The notes: a model not told the origin generated them from the sequence alone. A stretch of 64,000 nt of DNA from Gymnopilus junonius (GCA_015501075.1 JADNYJ010000021.1:303523-367522); one strand, 5' to 3'. Positions 13,822 to 26,203 are shown, numbered from the stretch's first letter. Numbers and translations are program-made.

Positions 13822-15292
13822 CTAAGCAGGCCTCGAATTTGGCTTCGTCAAAGCGGACATGGTAGTTGGTCTATCCGTCGCCTTCAAGGTGTCTTTCCGA
13901 CTACGACGTGGACTTCCATTCTCCTTAATGCTGTAATCTCGGCGATCTGAATCTAACCTAGTCGGCGACGCGAAACCCTTGATTTTACTGGAGGGAGGTG
14001 TCTTCAAAGCAGAGGTTATGGTCTTCACGAACGAACTCTCCTCGTTGAAGGATATATCCGGCGCAGGACTTGTAGGCATGGGGATGGCCCCAGCAACGAT
14101 TGACCCATTGACGGGCGAGAGTTTAGGATCACTCCAGATCGACGAGCCAGCGGGCGCTGCGAATGGATTAAGAGGCGATGCGAAACGAATATTGTTCGAG
14201 TCAAATTGGACGCTGGATCCTTTTCCCTTTTCATTGCTATCAGGGCCATTGGAATCGTCCACCGGAGTCGCTGGATTTCCTTCTAACTTGTCCTTGCCAA
14301 TATCCTGTTGAGAATGTTCGCTTCCAAACATAGTCTGGCCACTCCAAGTTGCACTCTTCTCTGCCATGTCATCAGCTGGCGATTTGAGCCTGGGAGTGAT
14401 AGGCGGAGGAGAGCAGGCAATAGTACAGAAAGAAGGCGACGGAGAGACTGGAGATTGTTGTCCACGATTTTGGCGTTCGACGTGCTGTTTATGAGCGGGA
14501 GTAGGAGAGGGCGGTGGAGGTGGTAAATGGAATGGAAGAACGTAGGCGGCAGACGTTCCGGACATGGCGTGTGCCATAGGAGGGGAAGTAAGGTAGTAAG
14601 CATCTGATTCGCCAGAGGAAGTTTCAGTACCCGCGTCTGATAATGTGGCCTGCGAGTTGTTTGGACGAGAGGCGATATTGTGCTGATGACGAGAGACTCA
14701 GTCATGGTTGATAGGATGAGAAACGAAAGAAATGTACCAGGCTGTCTGAGTTCACTGCTGGACGCCCACACGAACTCAGGCCTTTCATTTCCAGAACCAC
14801 ATTCTGCCCAAACTTTGCGCTAGTCCTCCTAGCTTTTTCTCCTACCTCAGCAACCCGACCACCCATCCTCGCTATAGCGCCGATCCCTCCACTCACTCCT
14901 CTCGGCTGAAAGACAGTATACACCTTCCCGCCATCTCCATCTCCATTTCCGAACACGTTCTCATCTCCAACCTCAGCAGAGACATTCCGAGTTGGGCTAG
15001 GCGTGAAGCTCGGAACGAGATTGGTGTCCATTCTCCCCTTGGAGATGTGGTAGCAGCTGTAGATGATATATGCGAGGATGGCGGTGACTGACAGAATGAT
15101 GAACCCTATAGCGAGGTAGGCGAAAAGGTTGAGGTGGTTGAATGGTCGTGCTGGCAGGTCGTGTACTTGGCGGTGAGTAGGCAATGGGGTAGACGATACG
15201 AGAGCAAGCGATGCGTCCAGTATAGAAGCAGATGGGAGTTGACTGTCAGAGGGACGTAGGGCCGCCCCTATCGCGAGCGGGTAGGGAGCCAT
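13822..15292 (-). CDS. Putative single-pass membrane protein of unknown function
   Basis: Two exons (15292 to about 14760 and about 14700 to 13822) are joined by a phase-0 GT...AG intron and give about 450 residues. The N-terminal part is followed by one strongly hydrophobic segment (residues about 55-80, LFAYLAIGFIILSVTAILAY), then a long polar tail. The tail is rich in Ser, Pro, Asp and Asn, with a proline run (PPPPPSPTP) and a basic end. This layout suggests a type I or type III plasma-membrane or cell-wall-related protein with a long cytoplasmic tail. I recognise no family. It converges on the GRDP gene with 316 bp between their stops; that gap holds no other feature. Confidence 0.7.
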
Positions 15293-16849
15293 AGATCAAG
15301 AATAAACCCACGCAGCGAGGCGCTCAGAGGGACGTTAAGTGATAGTACAGCGGACGGCAAGTATCCAGCCTTTAGAGAAGGGAGAAAGAACGGCGCATAG
15401 CAAGAGGAGAATCACGGAGGCCCCAAAGAAAAGGGAAGTTGACCGCTAGTCGGAAAGATTCGTGACCAGTCCACCGGGCCACCATTTTAGACCAGGCTGC
15501 TCGAGTTCCGGAGGGACGAATTGGCCAAAAGCGTCTTGTTATCAGGCTTTTTGGACTTTTATGCTAGCTTATGTGTTGCATGCGAGGTCGTGTTCATCGC
15601 AACTAGATGTAAGTTCGACCCTAGAATATTTAGCAGCTCCAGTACTTGACCCCAAGAAACCTAGCTCTTTGCGTGGCGTTTTTAGTGGGGCGAGAGTATT
15701 CATTCTTTGAAAAACATATCCTGAATGGACGATGAAATGTGCGAGTGGCGTTGATAAGGTAATGGAAACAGACTAAAGGGTTTGTCTGTCCGCGCTAATT
15801 TTTCGAAGGTCTCCAGCGATGGCACGTGACAACCTTCCCCAAACTTTCTCTAATGTTGGTCTTTTAGTCAAATAAACAGACAGCAAACAAGATATAATAT
15901 ACAGCAAGGGCCCATCCAAAGCTCTCGGGAGCTATTATGCCAGCGCTTATGATGAAGACTTTTATTATGCTCATTTTCAAAGCATATGGGCCGAAGGTGT
16001 TTCATTAAAAATAGCCCTCGCTCCAAAAGTGCTTTTAAATTGGTTTTTCCATTGTTTGTATATATAAGTGTGAGGCTTTTACATCCAAGAAGGCATGCTG
16101 AAATTAGACTTCGACATCCATTACTCGCCTTCAGTGACTTGTGGCTTAACCACAGTAGCACACCCGATTATCCGAGTGTTACTCTACGCCATGTGGTCTT
16201 CAAGTTTGTGAAGGCGAAAGCTACATTAAAAAATAGCCATGCGTCCCTTGCCTGTAACACTGCTCAGTCATCACATCCTGTGGCACATACCAATAGAACC
16301 CTCCAACTCCAATCCCAAATGAGATATCCCTCGGTCTTTCCTGTTTGTTGCTTCTTAGTCTCAAGCCCAATTGCAAAGTAGGGCTTGCATTTGCGCGTGC
16401 TATCAATATCAAGCCTTCGAATCAGTTGTGCATTGTCATTCTGGAGTGACAGTGTTGTCGAAGGGGATCTGCGTATCGACGAGGAAGACCTTGCTGGGTT
16501 ATGCATGATATTGGTGCATTACTCGAAGACCTACTTTGCTGCTATCTAGTCAATTTTTGAAAATAGCGGGGGATGATTTGCCACGAAAGGCCACGAACCA
16601 TGCAGATTCGTTGGGCTCCGAGACATTCTGGGGTCCTTGTGGGTGTTTATGTAGACAAGTACAAGTCCGTTCAACTTTATGCTTCGGATATGGCTTGCCA
16701 AATGTCCGGATCTGGTCAACTTTTTCAAAATCCATAATATAAATAAGTTTCTATTCTTCCAAGGGCTACTTTCCCCCAGCCAGAGAAAACGTGTTTGATG
16801 TTCATTCGTATGTGCTATAGACTTAGTGATATCGTCCCTGGCATAACTC
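15293..16849. other. Long intergenic stretch, nothing recognised
   Basis: About 1.5 kb between the 5' end of the membrane-protein gene and the 3' end of the peptidase gene. Neither strand shows a convincing coding region, tRNA or repeat. Confidence 0.5.
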
Positions 16850-19760
16850 TCAAGCAGTTCCGAGGATCTGTCGTATGAACGCTTCATTGTTAGGCGGTCG
16901 TCCAAGGAATTCCTACAGGGGCAGTCAGTTTCGACTTTCAATCCCATCGGAAAGAAATTTATTTACCTGCAGGATTTCCATTTCGTCCTTACTCCCTCCT
17001 GGATAAAGGACAATATCACGATATCGCTTACCCCTCGCAGGATCGAGGGGGTCAGGCTTGAAGACGGTAACTGTGATAGCTTAAGAGGACAAATGAGACG
17101 ATACACAATGGTCAGCTCACCATACATGTCCTCTGCAAAAACTTGCGACCAGGTGTAACTGCACAATGGGGACCGGTGAGTCGACAGACCGATGGTTAAC
17201 AGAGGAAACATCACCATACCCATAATAGCCTACATCGTACCCTCCCATGGTATGTTTGAATGCTGCATGTCCGGGCACCACTTTATCATATTCATGGAGA
17301 TGTATTTCTTTATGGAGGGAGCACCAAAATTGTGCGTAATCGTCGTGGACTACGTGTACATAACCCATTTTCATATCCTGCGATTTAATATGAAAGACCA
17401 CGTACTGGGATCCATATGCACCCTTAAATCGAACTTGGCGAGGAACACTTGATGCAGGTAGAAGAGCCCAGTATTCATATAGCGACTATTGGAGAAGATT
17501 GTACTTCAGAAAAAGAGAGTACGGGCTATGATATACATACGTATTTATGAGCTTTTCAATGAGTTCTGGGGATAGAGGCTTCTGCATCTCATAATGGCTA
17601 GACAATTTCTCCAAGACTTTTGGTTCCCAACACCTACGTGGAACAAAAGACCTGAGAAAAACCGATAGCAACTGGAATGAGGAAACATACCAGTTTTCCA
17701 ACATTTGCGATGGGGCTTCTTCAAAATCGCGAGTGACGCTGTTGAAGTAAAGCATGAGAAACGAAGCTTATATATAGAATGGATTTGAGGCTCAAGACAT
17801 ACTTCAAACCATGGAAGCGAGCAAACTGGGTCTTGCTCAGAAGACTGTGAAAGATGTGGCCCATCTCATGGAAAAAGGTCCAAACGTCATGATGCCGCAT
17901 AAGAGCTGGCTTTTCCGGCGTAGGCTTCGCCAGATTGGCGACCATCGCAAGCTCAGGATATGCACGTTTTTTATCTGGAAGCTCGTGGCCTTCAAGAAGT
18001 GGCCATACGGCGTTGTGTGAATATTTTCCAGCTTGGAGATGGGTAAGTACTATCAAATGAATGTTTTTCGACTAGATTAATACTTACGACGGGGATACAA
18101 GTCGAGGTAGAAGTATCCAAGAAATCCAGAGTCGTCGTTCGCACCTTTCTCCCAGACGGCGAAAAGTTGGACCTCTGTCAATAATACATAGGAAAGATAA
18201 TGAGCAAGTCGAAGGAATGAGAATAAATTGGACGAACCAGGATGCCAAGTCGATGCATCTTTCACTTCTTCAAATCTAAGACTGAAGAGGTCCTTGTAAA
18301 TCGACAAGACGGCGGGGACTACCACAGACACGGGAAAGTGCTGTTTGATGACAAGACCATCCAGACCAAGTGTTTGCTTGAGGAGCAGGCGGCGATAATA
18401 CCCATGGTCCCATTCATAAAACTTACCATCGAAAGGAAGGCCTCGTTCCTCGTGCTCCTTTCTCTTAAGTTCGAGTAAGGCTTTGATTTCGTTGATGCCT
18501 AATGGCTTTAATTTCTCTTCCAAGTCGTTCAGAAACTAGCCAAATTAACAGTTTATAACTAGTTGATCAAGTAGAATTTACTTACATCTTCTACAACCTT
18601 TCCGGACTTGGCCATCTTTATTTCCGTGACGTAGTCTGCCCAAGTATTATAACGGAGAACAGTAGCAATTCTACGTCGGAGCTCCATTGCTCTGGAGAAC
18701 AAAGGAACATTGACAGCAAGCCGGGCTCCTTGGGCTTCGTATGCCTTTTTCCGCACTTGAGAATTTTCTGCGTATCCAAGCTGAGATATAAATCCATCAT
18801 TGGATATCTAAATGGTGCAAAGATGTTCTTACGATTGAGCCAATGTCGGGTCCTTTTAAGGCCACAGTATAGGTCTCCTTGTCGTCGTCGGTAGATTTAG
18901 TATATCCGGCTATCTCGTCCTGAGGAACGCCTTTCAACTCTTCTTCACCAAAGGAGATCGATCCCTGCGAAATAGTCTAAAAAAATGCGCATTTTGTTTT
19001 CATCAGAACACATTTTCCTACATTTTCTTCATTGAAATTCCTCTGTCGATGTATTCTGTCCATGAGCCCATCTAATTAGAAGATAAAATGTGCACACCCT
19101 GAATTCCGAACAGACTTGCTTTAATTCCTTCTTCAACACGGTCAACTCGGCCCTTTCGTCTGCTGAAAGAGCTAGTCCATTCCTTTTACCGTCCAAGATC
19201 TACAAATTATCAGAGAAATTACAATGGGAACAAGACATACATGGCTTACCATCTTTTCAACAAGTCGCCTCTCCTCCGGAGAGAGTTTATCCCAATGGTT
19301 GGATTGTTTGATATTGTCTTCTGCAAAGGCTTTGGCTGCAAAGACGTCTAGACGTATTGATCTTTCTACCTCAAAGTCATTTAAAAGAGATTCTGCCTTA
19401 TCAGCGGCATCGCGAAGCTCCTTCGAAGGGGACACATTCTTGTAGAACTTTAGTTGCTCCGTTATCTCGCCAAAGCCGGTGTGTGCATTAGCTATAGCAA
19501 CCTGGTAAAAGAATGCTCAGCATTAACATCTACGACTCCTCTTGAGGGCCTTACAAAAACCTAAAATAGAAAGTCACCACAGGTATTCTGACGGCATAGG
19601 TGCGCGGGCTTACAGATTCGAAGTTGCAGTCCTGAGATTCAAGGGCCCCAACTTCATCCAGAACATCCTTGTATTTCACTATCGATTGCTCTGTCGATTT
19701 CAGTATGTCCTCAGCAGTGTGTCTCCAGGCCAGGGGAGGTTGCGGAGGTATCAGAGCCAT
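16850..19760 (-). CDS. M3 family metallopeptidase (thimet oligopeptidase/saccharolysin type)
   Basis: A zinc oligopeptidase that cleaves short peptides in the cytosol (the mitochondrial form is oligopeptidase). The zinc motif HEMGH lies at 17856-17870 within VWTFFHEMGHIFHSLL. The third ligand region FEEAPSQMLENW lies near 17690-17715. The C-terminus carries the family's YPGGSKDEMEILQEFLGRPP and ends QILGTA with the stop at 16850-16852. The protein starts MALIPPQPPLAW with no targeting presequence, which favours the cytosolic form. About ten exons give near 690 residues, the normal family length. No disabling break was noticed. It runs in the same direction as the reductase gene upstream, 334 bp away. 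Confidence 0.88.
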
Positions 19761-20094
19761 GGCAGGGTTGGGAGAGGATTACAGATAAATGGTTAACTCA
19801 GCTACTTAGGCAGTATATCGTGTGAGCATTCATCTGATTCCTAACCCTCTTGCAGAGTTCTTGTTCCTTCTGAGTGCAGCCAGCCCGGGTATTAGGATCC
19901 TTCTTCACGATATTATTGGTTGTTGACTATACGGTTTCTGTCAACGCTCTCAATGGCCATTATATTCTGAATTTGAATTTGAATGTCGATGAGTAGTGGT
20001 ATACATGTGCATTACTGCCCTAACAGCCGTAAGTTACCTCAGTTACCTCAGTATTCGATTTAATTCAAAGTCGACGTTTCCGACAAGTACATAT

Positions 20095-21808
20095 CTAAGT
20101 CCTCCCCTCCAAAAACGCTCTCGCATCCACCCACCCCATCCTCTCCCTCTCCTTCCCCAGCATCTCGCCCCTCCTAACCTCTTCCTTATCCACCTCCCGC
20201 CAATCTCCATACGTCGTCACCTTTTTCTCTACACCCGGACCAGCTTTCAGTACTTCTTGGATCTCTTTCGGAGGCGCGTCGAGCGCGGATGGGAAGAAGG
20301 TATAGTGGCGTGCTTGGGCGAGGGGAGGGAGAGAGTGGAATTGGGTGTCTTTTTGGGCTTGGGCTTCGGTTTCGGGGGTTTCTAGATCCAAAGCCGACTC
20401 CGATTCAGATGAGAACTCTGCGTTTTTCTCCTCCTCCTCCTCTTTCCAATCCTCCAAAATCCGGTCAGCAACCGTATACGCATTCATCATCGTACTCGCC
20501 AACACCCCCTTCGCACCCGTCGCCGCCCACCCGCTCGCATACACTCTTTTCAGCGCCACGCCCGTGCTGCTCACCACGCGCCCGCGGACCGTGCGCAGGT
20601 GCCTGAGGCCGGGGTCGTAAAACGCGAGCGTGGGCTCGCCGTGGAAGCCCAGGGAGGTGATGACGAGGTCCGTGGAGAGCGTGCTGGTGAGCCCGGTGGG
20701 TACGGCGCGGGAGGTTTGTGGGTCGAGGGTGGTGTGTGCAAGGGAGAGTTGGGCTTGGGAGGAGGGGGATGGGGGGACGAGACCGATTGGGGAGCGGAAG
20801 AAGTCTAAGGACCAGGTTTTAGGTGTGCTGCCGAAGGGGTGCTTGGAGCCTCTTTCGAGGAGCTGGAGGACGCGGGATTGTTGGCGCGTTAATGCGTGGG
20901 GGGGTTCGGAAGAGGAAAAGGGTGGGGTTGGTACGAAGAGGGATGGGTCGAGTGGGACCATGGATGCTTCGGGGAGGTTGATCATCTCGCGGAGCTCTTT
21001 GACTGTAAACGCCGCTTCTAATGGGCCTCGGCGGCCAATGATCGATACGTGCTTCACGGTTGACTTTGCGAGGACGCCCAATACGCGCTGGGGGACGTCG
21101 TATTTCTTGAGCTCGTTTACGCTGGTTAGTAGCATGCGGGCAACGTCCAGCGAGACGTTGCCCATTCCGATGATGGACACATGCTGGACTTTGTCTAGGG
21201 GAGGCGGCGAGGGGGTGTTTGGGTGTTGTGTATACCAATGGACGAGGTCGAGAGCGGGGATGCAGTATGGGATTGGGGCAGGTCCGGGTGCAGAGTGGGC
21301 AGGGTGCACCCCGTCGCGAAGAGCACGTGCGTGTAGTTTTTGAATATGGACGCAAGGGGCAGCGGGAGGGCGTGCGGGATGGAATGAGAAGTTGAGCCCA
21401 CATCGATGTTGCCGAAAAAGTGCAGGCGCGGGTCGGAGGCGGCTTGATCGAATTTGTGTGTGCAATTCTAGGAGAAACGGAAGAGAGTCAGGAAGTCAGG
21501 AGGATTGACGGGCGGTGGAATGGGGGTTTCCACACCGGATTTTAGAGAATTTCAACAAAAAAATCAATTCATTGAAGGAAGGAATACAACCCTCTTTAGC
21601 TGATGGCAAAGTCGAATGTTTAACTCGCCTTTACTTCAGGATGGTCTGGTGCAACACCGTACCTGACCAACCCATGAGGAGCCCAGAGCCTATCGAACAT
21701 GTGTATCCGCAGATTCTGTGCTTCAGGCTGCAGCTTGAGAATCCGAGAGGCAACATAGAAAGCAGAGGGACCGCCGCCGATGATGGCGAGCTTGAGAGGG
21801 CTCATCAT
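20095..21808 (-). CDS. ARH1: NADPH:adrenodoxin (ferredoxin) oxidoreductase, mitochondrial type
   Basis: A flavoprotein that passes electrons from NADPH to mitochondrial ferredoxin for iron-sulfur cluster and heme A synthesis. The N-terminal FAD site (LAIIGGGPSAFYVASRIL), the VRYGVAPDHPEVK motif, the NADPH-binding segment GMGNVSLDVARMLL and the C-terminal GWAATGAKGVLASTMMNA identify the family. Exon 1 (21629-21808) is followed by an intron (21468-21628) whose best donor is GC rather than GT, because this keeps the conserved VKN. Near 21275 the frame changes by one base within a run of C (minus strand), splitting the central domain; adding one C restores the expected LPPIPYCIPALDLVHW. The Met start directly abuts the FAD motif and no presequence was found in frame upstream, which is odd for a matrix enzyme. 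Confidence 0.87.
21468..21628 (-). other. Candidate GC-AG intron in the reductase gene
   Basis: On the minus strand the exon ends AAG and the intron would open GCGAGT and close CTAG. The alternative GT donor six bases earlier would delete Val-Lys from the conserved PEVKN motif, so the GC donor is preferred. Confidence 0.5.
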
Positions 21809-22034
21809 CGTCGACTTGGATGACTCGGACGACGCGAGTGCGGCATGGAGGAGAGGCCAAAGTGGCCTGGATTATTTTTGAATTAATAGATTACATAATA
21901 AAATAACATGCTCATTCCGGGTGTCGGAGTTGACCGGTTCCAACGCAGGTCTCGTGAATTCTTGTCGCGGGTGCCGGGTGGCGCTTGGCTCTAATTCCGC
22001 CTCTTCCTTCCACCGTCCCTCACCGTCTGCGACG
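21809..22034. promoter_or_regulatory. Shared divergent promoter region
   Basis: Only 226 bp separate the divergent start codons of the adrenodoxin-reductase-like gene and the succinate dehydrogenase anchor gene. Both products act in mitochondrial redox metabolism, so shared control is plausible. I see no clear TATA box. Confidence 0.45.
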
Positions 22035-22864
22035 ATGTCCACAAGTCTTGTCCTGCGCTCAACCCTCCCCAGAGCCCTCGCTCGTCGTGCCGTTGCCCAG
22101 TCCTCTTCTGTCATCCAAGGTTCGCTCTGTCATTGCCGTCGCTGTTAAGAGTTCCATGTCTGATGTCCCCGACCAATGAGAATAGCTCGATATGAAAGCA
22201 CCGGCGGAGAGGCCAAGTACATCCCTGGTGGTCGTACGTCCTTCGTCGTTCTCTCGTGTACTCAGCGTTCTCTCACACCCACTCTCTACTCTCTCCAGCC
22301 GTCCTCCGAGGAACAGTAAACGACCCCACAACCTTCCCAGCGCCCTCGCGCATCCACGGTTCGTACCACTGGGCATTCGAGCGTCTCCTCGCAGCCAGCC
22401 TCGTTCCCCTCACCGCCGCGGCCTTCGTCACCACCGGCAGCAACTACCCCATCATCGATGGTTTGCTCGGCGTCACCTTGGTCATGCACAGTCATATCGG
22501 GGTGCGTCTGCCTCCTTGTAGATCCCATATTTGCTGGGCTTCTTGTTGTCTCGTTTGGCCCCGTCAGCCTGGAGCTGACTTTTTTTCTTCGATTGACCCA
22601 GCTCGACTCCTCCCTCGTCGACTACCTCCACCCACGTAAATTCCCCCTCCTCGGGCCAATTTGCACATGGACCCTCCGCGGAGCGACCGTCGCCACACTT
22701 GTTGGTGTCTACCAATTCAACACTAACGATATCGGTGCGTATCACATTCCCTGACTGCTACTCTATTCTTGCCACCCGTCTTGGCGTGCTAATGATGTGA
22801 TTGTCCTCTTCGTTTATTTATTTTAGGTCTGACGGAACTCATCGCCAAAGTCTGGACTGCCTGA
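22035..22864 (+). CDS. SDH4: Succinate dehydrogenase (complex II) membrane anchor, small cytochrome b subunit
   Basis: The CybS/SDHD subunit, which anchors complex II in the inner mitochondrial membrane and helps bind ubiquinone and heme b. The first exon encodes a basic, Arg/Ser/Ala-rich presequence (MSTSLVLRSTLPRALARRAV). Later exons give GSYHWAFERLLAASLVPLTAAA, the His-containing helix GVTLVMHSHIG, and DYLHPRKFP, all typical of the family, plus three hydrophobic helices. The last short exon encodes LTELIAKVWTA. Four or five exons join in frame. Total length is about 180 residues, as expected. Confidence 0.9.
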
Positions 22865-23439
22865 ACTATCCTCCCTCATCAACCGTCGACCGTGGCTCGA
22901 GCTCGAGCTTGTTGAGCGTGTATATTAGAATGTGGAGTGTGGAAAGGAGGTAGAAACTTTTTTAAAATAATAGCGTCGAGCGGCGATTTCCCAGCGCCTT
23001 TCATCTTTCCGTCCTGTCCTCTGCGTCCCGGCATTTTTTGCTCAAATCATCCATGATTAAATGTTCGAAACTTTGATTTTTTTCACATGACAGACAATCT
23101 CCAGTACTACTGACCTGGTTCTTGCTCTAACTCTATCTGGCAGTATACTTCGACCTTGACCTTGACCACCTCCTACATTGCAATCCTTACGTAGATTCTA
23201 AGGCGGCTAGGCGACTGAAAGCCTGAAATTCTGAAAGACCTGGGTCCCTCGACAGGCTCGAAATAATTTCTTTTGATTTTATCAAGGGGTGTACGCTTAC
23301 ACCACTTCAGAGCCGCTCAAACACGAACATGTGGACTACATGTTCACCGCGCCGCGATACTTTATAGTCCTTGATGGCACTGACAGACATAATACTCTAC
23401 ATTGACGCAATTTCTAAACTCAAAGGGACTGTTCATGTT
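22865..23439. other. Intergenic flank of SDH4
   Basis: No gene or structure recognised. It separates the conserved gene block from the accessory region that begins with a tandem repeat. Confidence 0.5.
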
Positions 23440-23690
23440 CATTCGAGTCAACCGACGGGTCTTCGTTCTGAATTTGCGATTGGTGGGTCGTGTCGATCAA
23501 AATGCCCTGCTCATTCGCGTCGACAAACAGGGTCTTCGCTCTGAATTTTAGCGGGTGTGTGCTCACTGAAATGCTTATCTCATCCGCGTCGTCAAACCAG
23601 TTATCCGGCATGCCCTGCTCATTCGAGTCAATAAATAGGGTCTTCGCTATGAATTTGGTTGGGGTTTGGTACTCACCAAAATGTTCCGCT
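23440..23690. repeat. Imperfect tandem repeat, about 70-bp unit, roughly 3.5 copies
   Basis: The anchor word CATTCG (once CATCCG) recurs at 23440, 23512, 23581 and 23620, giving spacings of 72, 69 and 39 bp. Three of the copies also share GGGTCTTCG followed by a GAATTT word, and GCCCTGCTCATTCG opens two of them. The third copy is truncated. The array is diverged, so it is probably old. Confidence 0.7.
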
Positions 23691-23755
23691 CCTGCTGAAT
23701 GTGGTCCGGGCTCACCGAGATGTGACGGAGATATCCACGTGCACCAAGTTCACCA

Positions 23756-25338
23756 ATGCGCCTGATGAATAAATTGTTGGGTTTCCAGGTAAGCATATCT
23801 CGAACGTCTTCTCGTTGGGATGATTAATATAAGATGGAAGGTTATTCTGTTATAAAATATGGCCAAGGAATCATAAAACACACCTCTCGACTCGCCTTTC
23901 TCTAACAAGTGTCGGATGCAATGCCTGTGAGAGTATTTTACATTGATGTGGAATTCGCCTTGAGGGGTCACGGAGGTAATCCGAGAGTGACGCATGGTAA
24001 AAGGTAATATCTTCATCAACTTTGCCAATATTGACCAGGGAATGAAGATCAAATAACCACGTCTGAATATCCCCAGGTTTCAAGTGCAGAAGCACCTCAA
24101 GGAACGCTGGGGATCGAGTCTCAATAGGCTGACCCATCCCAATTTGAGAAATGAAGTTGACTAGTATAACCCCAAGTATACGCAAGGCAAATTTCAGGGT
24201 TCCCTTCTCGATGCTCGTAAATATCGCAGAATATAAACTGTCCAGCTCGTTGAACGGTTTGTTGTTTTTTTTGCAGCCTGAATGCCGAGTATGATGTCCA
24301 AGCGCTCGGCTGGTTTGTGTCTAGGTGAACTGACGAATTTTCTACTGTAGAGGCGTAGATGAACTGTCCAGATGCCTTTCTAACAAGTTTATCTATGACC
24401 TCGCTAGAAGGCCGCATGGTGGAGGGGAGGGTTGATTTGAGGTGATGATTATGGCGAGCGAATTGGAACATGTCGACCAAATATTTCTTGATATCCGCAT
24501 CGGGATTGAAAAAGTCGTCTAGTGTTACTGGCGACGACACCTTTTCGAGATCTCCATAACTGAAAGCGCCTCGGATATCAGGCTCGGGACGACTGGCGAC
24601 AATCACGGCGAAAGGGATAGGTACACTCTTGATAATGTGGTGTAGAGCGTCTAAAATGGTAAGTTGTTGAGACGAGTCAACGCATTCGTCGAGACCGTCG
24701 ACGATAATGACGCGAGGGCACCGATAAGCCTCCAAGTCGCCTTCTTCGACAACCATGGACAATGGCTCGATGATCAAGCGAAATGCTTGCTCCATGAGAG
24801 ACTTGTAAATTATATGTGAGTCTCTCTGAACCGCATTTTCAATATAGGGTTTTGTGGCAGGAATAGATAAAGAGAGTTGGTGTGCTATCGTGGTTATGAA
24901 GTGCTCTGCAGAATTTCGCCCTTGATCTGTCCGAAAGAAAAAGAAGCTAGCGAGAAGGAGTTTCATAGATTGGAGCTTTTCAGCTAGAGTGCGCTGGATA
25001 GCTGATTTGCCTGTTCCGGCGGGTCCATGAAGCCAGATGATGGAGTTTTCATAGGGGACTGACAATGCCCACTTGACAAGGCGATCTAGGACAGCCTCAC
25101 GAGTTCCTGGATGACATTTTGCTTGGCTTGACACTATGGCTGAATTGTGCATGGCGTTATTGGCAACATATTTGCTCAGCTGGTCGGATTTAGCTAGAGA
25201 AAACTCAGCGCTTCTTGTCGGAAAATAGCGACATGCTTGTGATACCTGACGCTTGGTAAATATTTGTCGTGGGGTTATTGTTGATTGTGTTGTCATTCTG
25301 TCTCCCCCGGACAGCACTCCCTGTGACGATTCCAGCAT
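23756..25338 (-). pseudogene. NACHT-domain NTPase (NLR-like), copy 1, frame-broken
   Basis: A STAND-type P-loop NTPase of the kind expanded in mushroom genomes and linked to fungal self/non-self recognition. The Walker A (LHGPAGTGKSAI), the Walker B (VIIVDGLDE) and the sensor-like VIVASRPEPDIRGAF are all present. The readable frame starts at 25338, although homology with the other copies extends about 40 bp further upstream. The NACHT core is open for about 340 residues, then breaks near 24345 (one base lost compared with copy 2), in an A-run near 24275, and again near 23965. The C-terminal region with YHASLSDYLRD and HLLEK continues in shifted frames. Without these breaks it would be about 520 residues. 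The A-run difference may be a sequencing error. Confidence 0.8.
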
Positions 25339-25808
25339 TTGAATTACGATGAACCAGATCGGGACGTTTTTTAGGCATTTGAGAGTAAACAGAGAAAGAG
25401 GGGAAGAGGAGAATTGTCGACCTACCTTTTAACACTCAGAAATGAAACTGGCAGGATGGCCATGCTGCACATGGCAGCCGCATTGCCTAGGCATGCTCTG
25501 TTTATTACTTACCGTGATGATATGAAGCATGCCGGCTAATGCATGATTGTGAAGAGAAAGCGTAAAGCCAGATTGCAGTCAAATTTTGAGAATTGATGAG
25601 TTGAAGGCATTCCGAGTCGTTTTATTATAAATAATCGTGCCTGCAGAGAGCGAAAGTCAAACCGAGGTAATGACTCAAGTGCTTGAGGGCTGGATAAAAG
25701 GGAGGAAACAAGGCAATGAGTTTGAATGGTCCACCTACTCTTTTTATTCTCCTGTCATAACCTATGGTCCCTTGACAATCCAATTCATTTTGCGGGTTCG
25801 GGTTCAAT

Positions 25809-25866
25809 GACAATATGGCTGAGTCTAAGGCGCCAGGATCGGGCTTCAGCACTTGAAGTGCGTCTG
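25809..25866 (+). pseudogene. tRNA-Leu remnant (5' half)
   Basis: ACAATATGGCTGAG, TCTAAGGCGCCAG and the intron-like TTCAGCACTTGAA follow the order of the intact tRNA-Leu at 45769-45866. The D-loop has a two-base loss, and everything 3' of the anticodon arm is missing. It lies upstream of a NACHT copy, exactly as the intact tRNA does. Confidence 0.65.
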
Positions 25867-26128
25867 CCTGATAAAATCGTGCGACGGCCGAGATGTTGAA
25901 TCGGACATAGCGAGGAATCTTAGGAAGGCATCGTCGTAGGTTTTCATAGCAGAGTCGAGCTGTGAACTTTTCCGCCGGTTCTAGAGCATCGCCTAACGCC
26001 GGAGAGACAATTCGGCCACGTGACTACACTTGACTTCGACTTCGATCACACAGACCCGCAAACGAGCCTCCTTGTCCACAACCACTGGTGGAAAATATAT
26101 CCACAGGTACACGACCCATACCCCAGCC

Positions 26129-26203
26129 ATGTCGACTACGAGTATCGTCGTTGATAGGGACTCAATTGCAAATGTCATCCAGGCCATGGGCATCACCTCA
26201 ACA
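26129..26203 (+). pseudogene. 5' fragment of the small gene at 41705
   Basis: Identical to the first 25 codons of the gene that starts at 41705 (MSTTSIVVDRDSIANVIQAM and on). It is cut at 26203 by the adjacent inverted-repeat element; the rest of the gene is not found on the other side. Confidence 0.8.

Larger units (their letters stand above)
24240..26203. repeat. Segmental duplication, copy A
   Basis: This 1,964-bp block is nearly identical to 39816-41779, which has the same length. It covers most of the NACHT gene, its 5' flank, a tRNA-Leu remnant and the first 75 bases of the small plus-strand gene. It stops exactly where the inverted-repeat element at 26204 begins. Confidence 0.92.

Noticed and set aside
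16546..16947. 133-codon minus-strand frame
   Set aside because: Its start overlaps the last peptidase exon in another frame, and it then runs through intergenic DNA.
20289..21343. Several plus-strand open frames of 70-237 codons
   Set aside because: They are antisense to the GC-rich adrenodoxin-reductase coding exon and have no recognisable features.
23440..23690. Possible CRISPR-like array
   Set aside because: The units are imperfect and contiguous without unique spacers, and the host is a eukaryote.
25625..25852. 75-codon minus-strand frame repeated at 41201
   Set aside because: It is repeated only because of the segmental duplication, and it overlaps the tRNA-Leu remnant.
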